DNA of 64,000 bases from Micrococcus sp. EYE_212 (GTDB taxonomy: Bacteria; Actinomycetota; Actinomycetes; Actinomycetales; Micrococcaceae). The first letter of the stretch is position 1. Each line of letters opens with the position of its first letter. Under the pieces are notes generated by a model. That model was given only the letters and a program-made list of their open reading frames with translations. It was not told the origin of the DNA and did not search any database. Positions 7,883 to 16,521 of the stretch are shown here, piece after piece. A program made the translations under genes and the position numbers. The DNA is taken from positions 124,001-188,000 of the forward strand of contig NZ_JAHXOZ010000001.1 of the NCBI RefSeq assembly GCF_023147585.1. The letters are read 5' to 3'.

Positions 7883-8470
7883 TCAGCGCTCGTCCTGCCA
7901 CAGGTAGAGGGCGGTCTCGCCGTACGCGCGCACGTCGACCTCCTCGAGCGTGGCCGGGCGCCGCGGGGCCGGGTCGCGCGCGGAGCGCTCCAGCACGAGC
8001 AGCCCGCCGGGGCTGAGCCGCGCGGCGGCGGCGGCGAGGACGGCGTGGAACGCCTCCCCCGCCTCGGGATAGGGCGGGTCGGCGAGGATGAGGTCCACGG
8101 GCTCGCCCCCGTCCTCGAGGCCCTGCGCCCCGCCGACGGCGAGCACCTGTTCGACGGAGGAGGCGCGCACGCTCACCACTGTCCTCCCGAGGGCCTCGTT
8201 GACCATCGCCGCGTTGGCGCGGCACACCTCGGCGGCGCGGCGGTGCCGTTCCACGAGCACGACGCTCGCCGCGCCCCGGCTCGCCGCCTCGCACCCCAGC
8301 GAGCCGGAGCCGGCGTAGAGGTCGAGCACGCGGGTGCCGTCCGTCCAGTCCCGCGCGGAGAGCCAGGAGAAGAGGGCCTCCTTGGTGCGGTCCGTCGTGG
8401 GGCGGGTGCCCGTGCCGGGCACGGAGCGCAGGGGGCGGCCGGCGGCGGCGCCGGCGATGATGCGGGACAC
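7883..8470 (-). CDS. rsmD: 16S rRNA (guanine966-N2)-methyltransferase
   Basis: This 195-residue SAM-dependent enzyme methylates 16S rRNA. The N-terminus reads MSRIIAGAAAGRPL from a GTG start, followed by TRPTTDRTKEALFSWL, a highly characteristic RsmD block. The SAM site VLDLYAGSGSLGCEAASRGA and the catalytic LADPPY motif (D/NPPY type) are present. It starts 4 bases after the recG stop. RsmD usually neighbours coaD; here the inserted aminotransferase gene separates them. Confidence 0.93.
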   Translation of the reverse strand: MSRIIAGAAAGRPLRSVPGTGTRPTTDRTKEALFSWLSARDWTDGTRVLDLYAGSGSLGCEAASRGAASVVLVERHRRAAEVCRANAAMVNEALGRTVVSVRASSVEQVLAVGGAQGLEDGGEPVDLILADPPYPEAGEAFHAVLAAAAARLSPGGLLVLERSARDPAPRRPATLEEVDVRAYGETALYLWQDER

Positions 8471-8474
8471 GGGG

Positions 8475-10715
8475 TCAGCCCTTCTCGAGGTAGTCGGCGG
8501 CGGTGAGGTGCTCGCCCTCCCAGCGGGTCACCTCGGCGGCCAGCGCCGGGTGCGCGGAGAGCCCCTCGCCGGCCGCCATGATGCGCGCCACGGCGTCCGC
8601 GGCCAGGCCGATGAGCGGGGCGTCCGCGATGACGTCCACGTGGCGCAGCCCGGAGGCCAGGCCGGACTGCTGCGCCCCGAGGACGTCGCCGACGCCGCGG
8701 TGGGCCAGGTCCTCCTGCGCGATCCGCAGACCGTCCTGGGTCTGCTCGAGCACCTCGAGGCGGCGCAGGGAGGCGTGCCCGTCCGGCAGGCGCGTGGCCA
8801 GGAGGCACACGGACGCGCCGGGGCCGCGGCCCACGCGGCCGCGCAGCTGGTGGAGGGTGGAGAGGCCGAAGTCGTCCGCGTCCAGCACGGCCATGACGGT
8901 GGCGTTGGGCACGTCCACGCCCACCTCCACGACGGTGGTGGCCACGAGCACGTCCGTCTCCCCGCGCGCGAACGCCTGCATCGCGGCGTCCTGCTCGGCC
9001 TGGTCCATCCGGCCGTGCACCACCCCGATCCGCGCCCCGCCCGGGCGGGCGGCCGCGAGCGCGGGCAGCGCCTCGAGCCGCGGGGCCATCTCCGTCACGT
9101 TCGCGTGGCCCGGGTCCGCGTCGTCCGGGTCGATCCGCGGGCACACCACGAAGGCCTGGTGCCCCGCGGCGACGTGCTCCGCGATCAGCTCCCACACGCG
9201 CCCGATCACGCGCGGGCCGTGCGCCATCCGCGCGACGTGCGTGGTGACCGGCTGGCGGCCGGAGGGCAGGCCCTCGAGGACGGTGAGGTCGAGGTCGCCG
9301 AAGACGGTCATGGCCACCGAGCGCGGGATGGGCGTGGCGGACATGACGAGCAGGTGCGTGCCCGGGTTGGCGCGGCGCAGGGCCTCGCGCTGGTCCACGC
9401 CGAAGCGGTGCTGCTCGTCCACCACGGCGAGCGCGAGCTCCGCGAACCCCACCGTGTCCGAGAGCAGGGCGTGCGTCCCGACGGCGATCCCCGCCTCCCC
9501 CGAGGCGAGCGCGAGCAGCGCCTCGCGCCGGGCGGCGACCCGCTGGGACCCGGTCACGAGGACGACGCCCGTGTGGGGGCCCTCCCGGCCGTCGTCGAGG
9601 CCGAGGGTGCCGACGCCGCCGAGCCCGCGGGCGCCGTCGTCGGCCAGCGGGCCCATGAGGCGCAGCAGGGCGCGGTGGTGCTGGGCGGCGAGGACCTCCG
9701 TGGGGGCCACGAGTGCGGCCTGGCCGCCGGCGTCCACCACCTGGAGCATCGCGCGCAGGGCCACGAGGGTCTTGCCCGCGCCCACGTCGCCCTGGAGCAG
9801 GCGGCTCATCGGCCTCTCGCGGGCGAGCTCGGCGGAGAGCTCCTCCCCCACGCGCCGCTGGCCCGCGGTCAGCGTGAAGGGCAGGCGCGCGTCGAGGGCC
9901 TCCCGCAGCCCGCCGGCGCGGGGCGGGCGCGGGACCGCGGGGACGGCCCGCTCCCGGCTGCGGCGCCACGCCAGCGCGGCCTGCACCACGAGTGCCTCGC
10001 GCAGGGCGAGGGCCGTGCGGGCGGGGCCGGTGTCGGCCACGTCGTCCGGCGCGTGGAGGTCCCGGTAGGCCTGGGCGGTGCCGGGCAGGGGTGCGTCCAG
10101 GTCGAGGTCGGCGGCGGTCATCGCGCGGATCTCGGGCGTCAGGACCTCCGGGATCCGGTCCAGGTCCACGGTCTCGAGGACCCGTTGGAGCGCCGAGCGG
10201 ACCGTCCAGCTCGGCAGCTTGCCCGTGGAGCGGTAGATCGGCACGGGGCGCACGTCCACCTCGCCGGGCGCGACGTCGTCGTCCAGGAGCGCGAAGTCCG
10301 GGTTGTTGAGCGTGATCCGCCCGCGGTACTCGGTGGTCTTCCCCTGGAACATGGCGGTGACGCCGGGGGCCAGGCGGCGGCGCGCGTCGTGGCCGTTGAA
10401 GAAGGCCATGGACAGGCTCGCCCCGGGCACGCCGGCCACGGAGGGGTCCGCCACGGTCACGTCCACGATGAACCCGCCGCGGCTGCGCATCTGGCGGGTG
10501 CTCACGGACTCGACGACGGCCACCACGGTGACCTCGGAGTCCCACGGGAGCGCCGCGATCGGCGTCAGCTCCCCGCGCTCGACCCAGCGGCGCGGCGTGT
10601 GGTCCAGCAGCTCTCCGACGGTGCGGAGCCCGAGCTCCTTCTCGAGGCGCCCGGGCAGCGTGCCGGAGAGCACCTCGGTGAGGGGCAGGTCCGTGACGGC
10701 GACGTCAGCGGCCAT
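8475..10715 (-). CDS. recG: ATP-dependent DNA helicase RecG
   Basis: RecG remodels stalled replication forks and branch-migrates Holliday junctions. The 746-residue product is the usual length for actinobacteria. An N-terminal wedge/OB region precedes the helicase core. The Walker A motif is LLQGDVGAGKTLVAL, the DEXH-type box is AVVDEQHRFGVDQR, and SATPIPRSVAMTVFGDLD is motif III. C-terminal motifs include VVEVGVDVPNATVMAVLDA and HQLRGRVGRG. The ATG at 10715 lies inside the last codons of the upstream DAK2 gene (11-base overlap), so the two are probably coupled. Confidence 0.96.
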   Translation of the reverse strand: MAADVAVTDLPLTEVLSGTLPGRLEKELGLRTVGELLDHTPRRWVERGELTPIAALPWDSEVTVVAVVESVSTRQMRSRGGFIVDVTVADPSVAGVPGASLSMAFFNGHDARRRLAPGVTAMFQGKTTEYRGRITLNNPDFALLDDDVAPGEVDVRPVPIYRSTGKLPSWTVRSALQRVLETVDLDRIPEVLTPEIRAMTAADLDLDAPLPGTAQAYRDLHAPDDVADTGPARTALALREALVVQAALAWRRSRERAVPAVPRPPRAGGLREALDARLPFTLTAGQRRVGEELSAELARERPMSRLLQGDVGAGKTLVALRAMLQVVDAGGQAALVAPTEVLAAQHHRALLRLMGPLADDGARGLGGVGTLGLDDGREGPHTGVVLVTGSQRVAARREALLALASGEAGIAVGTHALLSDTVGFAELALAVVDEQHRFGVDQREALRRANPGTHLLVMSATPIPRSVAMTVFGDLDLTVLEGLPSGRQPVTTHVARMAHGPRVIGRVWELIAEHVAAGHQAFVVCPRIDPDDADPGHANVTEMAPRLEALPALAAARPGGARIGVVHGRMDQAEQDAAMQAFARGETDVLVATTVVEVGVDVPNATVMAVLDADDFGLSTLHQLRGRVGRGPGASVCLLATRLPDGHASLRRLEVLEQTQDGLRIAQEDLAHRGVGDVLGAQQSGLASGLRHVDVIADAPLIGLAADAVARIMAAGEGLSAHPALAAEVTRWEGEHLTAADYLEKG

Positions 10716-11709
10716 GGCGCCCGTCGGCCTCGTGACGGTGCGCGTGGGCCGGCGCGCTCAGGTCTGTGACGGACAGGCCCGCGGGCGCGCCCGCCGCGCG
10801 CAGCACGTCCACGGCGTCCTCGGCGCGGGGCACGTGCACGTGGACGCGCCACGGCACCCGCCCCTGCTCGTCCAGCTCCCTGGACACGGGGGCGAGGATC
10901 AGCGAGTCCCCCACCGCGTCCAGGCGGCGGCGCAGCTCCGCGGCGTCCAGGGGGGTCAGCGCGAGGGTGCCCATGACCTCGACGCCGGCCGCGTGCCCCG
11001 CGGGCGCGGCCACGGCCTCGCGGGACTCGTCCGCGTACCCGTGCAGAGCGGCGGCGAGCTCGGCGTCCACCTCGGTGCCGGTCACGGCCGAGCGCAGGGC
11101 CTCGAGCACCCACAGCAGGCCCACGGCGCCGGCGTCCACCACGTGGGCGTCCGCGAGCGTGGGCAGGAGCGCCTCCGTCCCCTCCACCGCTCGCAGGCTG
11201 CCCGCCACCATCGCGGTGACGGCGTCCGCCAGCCGGGAGTCCTCCCCGGTGCCCGACGGCGCCTCGGCCGCCGATCGCTCCAGGCTCTCGGCCGCCGCGG
11301 TGAGCACGGTGAGGATGGTGCCCTCCTGGGGCTCGGAGAGCGCGGCGCGCGCCGCCTCGTCCGCCGCGCCGAAGGCCGCGGCCAGGTCCGCCACGCGCAC
11401 CTCCCGGCGGCCGCGCAGCGGCCCGGACGCGCCGGCCAGGGCGACGGCGAGGAGCGTCCCCGAGTTGCCGTGCGCCGCGTCCAGGGCGGCCCGGCCCACC
11501 CGCGCCATGACCGCCCCGACGTCAGCGGTCTCCGCCGACTCCGCGGCCGCGCGGGCGGCTCGCAGGGTCGCGAGCATGTTCGACCCCGTGTCAGCGTCCG
11601 GCACCGGGAAGACGTTCAGGGCGTTGAGGCGGGGCGCGGCACGGCCGACCAGGTCCTCGGCGAGGACCAGCCAGCGCTCCACGGACGTCGGCCCGCTCGG
11701 GGTGCTCAC
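10705..11709 (-). CDS. DAK2 (DhaL) domain protein, short FakA/YloV-like form
   Basis: This 334-residue protein has a DhaL-type nucleotide-binding domain at its N-terminus: LNALNVFPVPDADTGSNM carries the Asp residues that bind Mg-ATP in dihydroxyacetone kinases and FakA fatty-acid kinase, and AAHGNSGTLL follows. The rest (about residues 210-334) resembles the middle domain of YloV/FakA. FakA is usually near 550 residues with a DegV-like C-terminal part, so this is a shortened form. The order LCP-DAK2-recG-rsmD recalls the Gram-positive yloV-recG linkage. The GTG start at 11709 overlaps the LCP stop (GTGA). Fatty-acid kinase activity is only a possibility. Confidence 0.78.
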   Translation of the reverse strand: MSTPSGPTSVERWLVLAEDLVGRAAPRLNALNVFPVPDADTGSNMLATLRAARAAAESAETADVGAVMARVGRAALDAAHGNSGTLLAVALAGASGPLRGRREVRVADLAAAFGAADEAARAALSEPQEGTILTVLTAAAESLERSAAEAPSGTGEDSRLADAVTAMVAGSLRAVEGTEALLPTLADAHVVDAGAVGLLWVLEALRSAVTGTEVDAELAAALHGYADESREAVAAPAGHAAGVEVMGTLALTPLDAAELRRRLDAVGDSLILAPVSRELDEQGRVPWRVHVHVPRAEDAVDVLRAAGAPAGLSVTDLSAPAHAHRHEADGRHGR

Positions 11710-12893
11710 TGCCCGACGACCTCGCCGAGGCCGCCCGTGCGGATGCCCTTGCCGATCGCGCGGATGCCGGCCCAGTCGGGCCACACGACGGACTGGTTGT
11801 CCCCCGCCGTGCCGACGCCCAGCGTGGGCACGGTGCTCGTGACGATCGGGGCGTCCCGTGCGTCGCGCAGGGACCACGCGAGGGAGGCGAGGGCGCCCGA
11901 GTCCAGGGAGTCGTCCAGGGTCAGGTAGGGGGCGAAGCGCTCCACGGACTGCTGCACGCGGCCCGGGTCCGAGAGGGTGTCCATGGAGAGGAACTCGGCC
12001 ATGATCGCCTTGACGAGGCGCTGCTGGTTCTCCACGCGGTCGTAGTCGCCGCGCGGCAGGGTGTAGCGCTCACGGGCGTAGACCAGGGCCTTCGCCCCGT
12101 CCATCTGCACCGTCCCCGCCGGGAAGTCCACGCCGCCGGTGGAGGTGAACGCGGTGGGGTTCTGCACGGTCACGCCGCCGAGGGCGTCCACGAGGCCCTG
12201 GAAGCCGGCCAGGTCCACCGCCACCACATGGTCCACGCGCGCCTGGAACATGTTCTCCACGGTGCTCACGGTCAACGGGATCCCGCCGAGCGAGTAGGCG
12301 GCGTTGACCTTGCGGTCGCCCTGGCCGGGGATCGGCACCCAGAGGTCGCGCATGACGGACATGACGTCCACGCGGCTGCGGTCGCCGGGCACGTGGACCC
12401 ACATCATCGTGTCGGAGCGGCCGGTCTCGCCGCGGCCCTCCGCGCCGGCGTCCTCGCCCACGAGGAGGAAGTCGACGGCGGCGCCGTCCGCCTTCTCGTC
12501 CGCGGAGGGGGCCTCGGGGCCCTGGGCGGCGGCCTCGGCCATCGTCGGGTCCACGCCGGGCGGCGGGGCGGTGGGGGTCCACACGCCGGGAGCGGCGTTG
12601 CCGGCGGCCGCGCCCTTGCCGTCGTTCCCGCCGCTCCCGTCGCCGTCCGATCCCGCGCCGTCCTTCCCGGGCTCAGCCGGACGCAGCGACTCCGCGGGGA
12701 ACGCGCCGCCGTCGAAGCGCTGGGTGTCCTCGTCCACCGAGCGGGCCAGACCGGAGAGGTACACGGCGGCGGTGACGCCGAGGGCCAGCAGGGCGGCCAG
12801 GAGGACGGCCAGGACGATGAGCAGCACGGGCCGGCGGCGGCGCGGCGCGCGGTGCGGGGTCTCGTCCGGTGCGGAGGCGGGGGCGCTGTTCAC
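11706..12893 (-). CDS. LytR-CpsA-Psr (LCP) family glycopolymer ligase, copy 2
   Basis: This 395-residue protein starts at a GTG with GCAGGAG upstream. A basic N-terminus (RAPRRRRPV) precedes one membrane helix (LLIVLAVLLAALLALGVTAA). A low-complexity Gly/Asp/Ala linker of roughly 90 residues follows before the LCP domain, which has VDFLLVGEDAGAEGRG, SDTMMWVHV, MSVMRDLWVPIPG, KVNAAYSLGG and RVENQQRLVKA. It is paralogous to the copy at 1187-2440 but has a longer wall-spanning linker and no Ser-rich tail. It opens an LCP-DAK2-recG-rsmD operon. Confidence 0.9.
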   Translation of the reverse strand: MNSAPASAPDETPHRAPRRRRPVLLIVLAVLLAALLALGVTAAVYLSGLARSVDEDTQRFDGGAFPAESLRPAEPGKDGAGSDGDGSGGNDGKGAAAGNAAPGVWTPTAPPPGVDPTMAEAAAQGPEAPSADEKADGAAVDFLLVGEDAGAEGRGETGRSDTMMWVHVPGDRSRVDVMSVMRDLWVPIPGQGDRKVNAAYSLGGIPLTVSTVENMFQARVDHVVAVDLAGFQGLVDALGGVTVQNPTAFTSTGGVDFPAGTVQMDGAKALVYARERYTLPRGDYDRVENQQRLVKAIMAEFLSMDTLSDPGRVQQSVERFAPYLTLDDSLDSGALASLAWSLRDARDAPIVTSTVPTLGVGTAGDNQSVVWPDWAGIRAIGKGIRTGGLGEVVGQ

Positions 12894-12958
12894 GGCGTGT
12901 ACTCCTGCTGTGCGGGGGCGCCGGACGCGGCGCGCGGGTCGGCGGGTCGATCCCGTCC

Positions 12959-12964
12959 ATGCTA
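12959..12964 (-). promoter_or_regulatory. -10 element of LCP gene 2
   Basis: TAGCAT lies 66 bases upstream of the GTG start. A CTGTCG 16 bases further up could be a weak -35. The gap is shared with the divergent DUF3515 promoter. Confidence 0.4.
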
Positions 12965-12997
12965 GGCCACCGGGGCGACGCGACAGGGCCCGCCCCC

Positions 12998-13003
12998 TAT
13001 CCT
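12998..13003 (+). promoter_or_regulatory. -10 element of the DUF3515 lipoprotein gene
   Basis: TATCCT is followed by GGGAGG and then the ATG at 13010. The 6-base gap fits a leaderless transcript. The GGGAGG could otherwise be read as a ribosome site placed too close to the start. Confidence 0.45.
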
Positions 13004-13009
13004 GGGAGG

Positions 13010-13495
13010 ATGCCGTCCCGCGTCCCCGCTCCGGTCCGCCTGTCCGCCCTGCTGGCCGCCGTCGCCCTGGCCACCACCGCGTGCTCCGGCCGCACGGCCA
13101 CCGTGGAGGCCGCCCCCGACGCCGCGGACCCCGCGTGCGCCCCCGCCATGATCGCCATGCCGGACGAGCTGGCCGACCTCCCGTTGCGCCCCACGGACAG
13201 CCAGGCCACCGCCGTGTGGGGTGACCCGGCGGCCGTCGTGCTGCGCTGCGGCGTGCCCTCCCCCGGCCCCACCACGGACCCGTGCCTGCGCGTGGACGAG
13301 GTCGACTGGGTGGTGCGGGACGAGGACGCGAACTGGCGCCTCACCACGTACGGCCGCACGCCCGCCGTCGAGGTGCTCTTCGCGAAGGACCGGGCGAGCT
13401 CGGACTCGGTGATGACCGGCCTGTCCTCCGCCGTGGCCCGCATCCCCGCCGAGCGCGCGTGCGTGAACCTGGAGGACGCGACGCCCGTGGGCTGA
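13010..13495 (+). CDS. DUF3515 family secreted protein, probable lipoprotein
   Basis: This 161-residue product has an N-terminal signal (PVRLSALLAAVALATTACSG) ending in a lipobox-like TTAC with Cys near residue 25. The mature part has a short Ala/Asp-rich spacer, then a domain containing DLPLRPT, VVLRCGVPSPG, EVDWVVRDE and a C-terminal ERAC. The two later Cys residues could form a disulfide. DUF3515 proteins are actinobacterial, of unknown function, and usually lie beside ddl, as here. The lipobox has Thr at -3, which is unusual, so lipidation is probable rather than certain. Confidence 0.82.
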   Translation: MPSRVPAPVRLSALLAAVALATTACSGRTATVEAAPDAADPACAPAMIAMPDELADLPLRPTDSQATAVWGDPAAVVLRCGVPSPGPTTDPCLRVDEVDWVVRDEDANWRLTTYGRTPAVEVLFAKDRASSDSVMTGLSSAVARIPAERACVNLEDATPVG

Positions 13496-13519
13496 GGCCG
13501 CCCGCCGCGCGGCGCGGCC
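13496..13519. terminator. GC-rich hairpin between DUF3515 gene and ddl
   Basis: GGCCGC and GCGGCC form a 6-bp outer stem around a second small GC palindrome in the 28-base convergent gap. There is no T-tract. Confidence 0.35.
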
Positions 13520-13523
13520 CGGC

Positions 13524-14699
13524 TCAGTGCAGGCCGGTGCCGCGCTCGAGCGCGAGGTCCAGCAGCTCCGAGATGAGCTCGGCGTAGGGCAGGCCCGTGC
13601 GCTCCCACATCGCGGGGTACATGCTGATCGGGGTGAAGCCGGGCATCGTGTTGATCTCGTTGACGACCCAGCGCCCGTCCGGGGTGTGGAAGAAGTCGCA
13701 GCGGCCCAGGCCGGAGCCGTCCACGGCCTCGAAGGCGGTGACGGCGAGCTCGCGCAGGCGCGCGATCTGCTCCTCGGGCAGCTCGGCCGGGCAGGAGAGC
13801 TGCGCGGCCTCGCGGTCCTGGTACTTCGCCTCGAAGTCGTAGAACTGGTGGCCGGCCTCGGAGCCCTTCACCACGATCTCCCCGGGCAGGGAGGCGCGCG
13901 GGGCCTCCGTGCCGTGGCCGTCCAGGACGGCGCACTCGATCTCCCGGCCCAGGATGCCGGCCTCCACCACGACCTTGGGGTCGTAGCGGCGCGCCTCCTC
14001 GATCGCGGCGCGCAGGTCCTCGCCCTCGGCCACGCGGGTGATGCCGAACGAGGAGCCGCCGCGGGCGGGCTTGACGAAGAGCGGGTGCGCGAGGCGGCCG
14101 GCGCGCTCGAGCGCGGCCTCGGGGTCCCGCGCCCACTGGCGGTCCGTGATGGTCTCCCACGGCCCCACCTCGAGGCCGGCGGCCTGGAAGGCCACCTTCA
14201 TGTAGTGCTTGTCCATGCCGACGGCGGAGGCGAGCACGCCGCAGCCCACGTAGGGCAGGCCCAGGGACTCGAACATGCCCTGCAGCGTCCCGTCCTCGCC
14301 GAACGGGCCGTGCAGCAGGGGGAACACCACGTCCACCGGGCCGAGGGAGGCGCCGTCCTCGGCCACGAGCTCGACGGCGCCGTCCGCGCGCGTGCGCACG
14401 CTCACCGGGCGCTGCGGCTCGGGGACCTCCGGGAGCTCGCCCGCGTCGAGGCGGAACCCCGCGACGTCCACCTCGCCGTGGGACCACAGGCCAGAGCGCG
14501 CGACGCCCACGGGCACCACGTCCCAGCGCGCGGGGTCCGCCGCGTGCAGCACACCGGCGGCGGTGACGCAGCTGATGGGGTGCTCGCTCGAGCGGCCGCC
14601 GAACAGCAGGAGCACGCGCGGGCGGCGGCCGGCGGGCCCGCCCGCGGCGGAGGCATCGTGGACGGTGGCGGCCGGGGCGGCCTCGGGGGTGGCGGTCAT
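13524..14699 (-). CDS. ddl: D-alanine--D-alanine ligase
   Basis: This ATP-grasp enzyme joins two D-Ala residues for the peptidoglycan stem. The 391-residue protein begins, after a 35-residue Ala-rich lead, with VLLLFGGRSSEHPISCVTA, the Ddl N-terminal signature. VFPLLHGPFGEDGTLQG, LFVKPARGGSSFGITRV and VNEINTMPGFTPISMYP are the characteristic ATP-grasp and catalytic segments. The Tyr-containing loop (GHQFYDFEAKYQ) points to D-Ala-D-Ala rather than D-Ala-D-Lac. The ATG overlaps the gpsA stop. The order murA-plsC-gpsA-ddl is typical of actinobacteria. Confidence 0.95.
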   Translation of the reverse strand: MTATPEAAPAATVHDASAAGGPAGRRPRVLLLFGGRSSEHPISCVTAAGVLHAADPARWDVVPVGVARSGLWSHGEVDVAGFRLDAGELPEVPEPQRPVSVRTRADGAVELVAEDGASLGPVDVVFPLLHGPFGEDGTLQGMFESLGLPYVGCGVLASAVGMDKHYMKVAFQAAGLEVGPWETITDRQWARDPEAALERAGRLAHPLFVKPARGGSSFGITRVAEGEDLRAAIEEARRYDPKVVVEAGILGREIECAVLDGHGTEAPRASLPGEIVVKGSEAGHQFYDFEAKYQDREAAQLSCPAELPEEQIARLRELAVTAFEAVDGSGLGRCDFFHTPDGRWVVNEINTMPGFTPISMYPAMWERTGLPYAELISELLDLALERGTGLH

Positions 14700-15766
14700 G
14701 CGGTGCGTCCTTCCGACTTCAGGTCCCGGCCGAGCAGGAGGCCGGCCAGGTGGTGCACGTCCACGGAGCCGGCGACGACCCGGTCCATGGCCTCGCTGAT
14801 GGGCATCTCCACGCCGTGCGCGCGGGCCACGTGGACGATCGCGGACACGGACTTCAGGCCCTCCGCGGTCTGCTTCATGGCGGCCACGGCCTCGTCCACG
14901 CCCATGCCGGTGCCGAGCAGACGTCCGGCGCTGCGGTTGCGCGAGAGCGGAGAGGCGCACGTGGCCACGAGGTCGCCCAGGCCCGCGAGTCCGGCGAGGG
15001 TGCCGGCGTCGCCGCCCAGGCGCACGGCCAGGCGGGTGGTCTCGGCCAGGCCGCGCGTGATGATCGAGGCCTTCGAGTTGTCCCCCAGGCCCTGGCCGTC
15101 GCAGATGCCCACGGCGAGGGCGATCACGTTCTTCACGATCCCGCCGATCTCCACGCCCACGACGTCCGTGTTGGTGTAGGGGCGGAAGGTGCGGCCCGCG
15201 GTGAGCGCGGCCACGCGCTCGGCGGTCGCCGCCGACGTCGAGGCGACCACGGTGGCGGTGGGCTCCCCGCGCGCGATCTCGAGGGCCAGGTTGGGCCCGG
15301 AGACCACGGCGAAGCGGTCGGCGGCCAGACCCAGGACGTCGGCGCACACCTGGGAGGGGCGCGCATCCGTGCCGCGTTCGAGGCCCTTCACGAGCGAGAC
15401 GACGACGGCGTCCGGCGCGATCGCGTCCGCCACGGACTCGAGGGTGGCGCGCACGCTCTGTGCGGGCACCGCGACCACCACGACGCCGGCGCCGGAGACG
15501 GCCTCGCGGGCGTCGGTGACGGCGCGCACGCACGCGGGCAGCTCGATCCCCGGCAGGTACTCCGGGTTGGCGTGGTCGCGGTTGACGGCCTCGGCCACCT
15601 CGGCGCGGCGCGACCAGACCACCACCTCGCGGGCGCGGGCCCCCTCGGGGCTCGTGCTGGTGCCCAGCACGCGGGCGAAGGCGGTGCCCCAGCTGCCGGC
15701 GCCCAGCACGGCGACGACGGCGGGGTCTCCGGCGGGGCGCGGGCCCTGTGGACTCGCGTGCGTCAC
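14696..15766 (-). CDS. gpsA: Glycerol-3-phosphate dehydrogenase [NAD(P)+]
   Basis: This enzyme reduces dihydroxyacetone phosphate to sn-glycerol-3-phosphate for phospholipid synthesis. The 356-residue product has the Rossmann motif VAVLGAGSWGTAFARVL near residues 15-31. VVSLVKGLE, SGPNLALEIARGEPTA and the active-site Lys region VEIGGIVKNVIALAVGICDG follow, then GLGDLVATC and RNRSAGRLLGTG. The GTG start overlaps the plsC stop (GTGA). Adjacency to plsC is logical, because GpsA makes the acyl acceptor used in phosphatidate synthesis. Confidence 0.95.
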   Translation of the reverse strand: MTHASPQGPRPAGDPAVVAVLGAGSWGTAFARVLGTSTSPEGARAREVVVWSRRAEVAEAVNRDHANPEYLPGIELPACVRAVTDAREAVSGAGVVVVAVPAQSVRATLESVADAIAPDAVVVSLVKGLERGTDARPSQVCADVLGLAADRFAVVSGPNLALEIARGEPTATVVASTSAATAERVAALTAGRTFRPYTNTDVVGVEIGGIVKNVIALAVGICDGQGLGDNSKASIITRGLAETTRLAVRLGGDAGTLAGLAGLGDLVATCASPLSRNRSAGRLLGTGMGVDEAVAAMKQTAEGLKSVSAIVHVARAHGVEMPISEAMDRVVAGSVDVHHLAGLLLGRDLKSEGRTA

Positions 15767-16521
15767 GCTCGAGGCTCCCGGCGTCCGGTCTTCGGGTTCC
15801 ACCGGCCCTCCGGGGCGGGCTCGCCGCGCAGCTGCGCCACGAGGTCCGTGACGGCGTCCATCATCCGATCGGTGCCGGTGCGCAGGACGGTGGCCGTGAG
15901 GGGGACGTCCCGGAGGTCGTCCAGGTCCACGGGCTCGCCCACGACCATGCGCGCGGTCTTGCGCGGGAAGGGCTTCAGGGCGTGGGTCGGGTACGGCAGC
16001 AGCTCCTGGATGCCCCACTGGCCCACGGGGACGAGCGGCGCGCCGGTCTGCAGGGCCAGGCGGACGGCGCCGGTGCGGGCCGCCATGGGCCAGCCGTCGG
16101 GGTCGTGGGTCACCGTGCCCTCGGGGTACACCACGATCACGCGGCCGGCGGCGAGGGCGGCCCGGGCCGCCTCGAGCGAGCGGCCGCCGTCGCGGGAGCG
16201 GTCCACGGGGATCATGCGGGTGGACTGGAGCATCTGCTTCAGTCCCGGGACCTTCCACAGCTCGGCCTTCGCCATGATGGTGGGCAGCAGGCCCTGGTTG
16301 TAGACCATGTGGGCCACGGAGAGCGGGTCGATCTCCGAGATGTGGTTCACCGCGAGGATCGCTCCGGTGCGCGGGATCCGGTCCGTGTGCTCCCAGCGCT
16401 GGCGCACGAGGGAGCGCATGAGCGGCCGGACGAGCGCGGCCGGGACCACGTAGCCCCGTCGCTCCGCCCGGGCGGGGGCGGCCGACCCAGGGGTCGCGTT
16501 CGCGGGGCCCACGGACGTCAT
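15763..16521 (-). CDS. plsC: 1-acyl-sn-glycerol-3-phosphate acyltransferase
   Basis: This 252-residue acyltransferase acts at the inner membrane. The catalytic HX4D motif is NHISEIDP, and YPEGTVTHD supplies the substrate-phosphate motif. SRDGGRSLEAARAAL lies between them, as in the family. No strong membrane helix is evident. It overlaps murA upstream (ATGA) and gpsA downstream (GTGA), so murA, plsC, gpsA and ddl form one tightly coupled unit linking wall and lipid precursor synthesis. Confidence 0.92.
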   Translation of the reverse strand: MTSVGPANATPGSAAPARAERRGYVVPAALVRPLMRSLVRQRWEHTDRIPRTGAILAVNHISEIDPLSVAHMVYNQGLLPTIMAKAELWKVPGLKQMLQSTRMIPVDRSRDGGRSLEAARAALAAGRVIVVYPEGTVTHDPDGWPMAARTGAVRLALQTGAPLVPVGQWGIQELLPYPTHALKPFPRKTARMVVGEPVDLDDLRDVPLTATVLRTGTDRMMDAVTDLVAQLRGEPAPEGRWNPKTGRREPRA

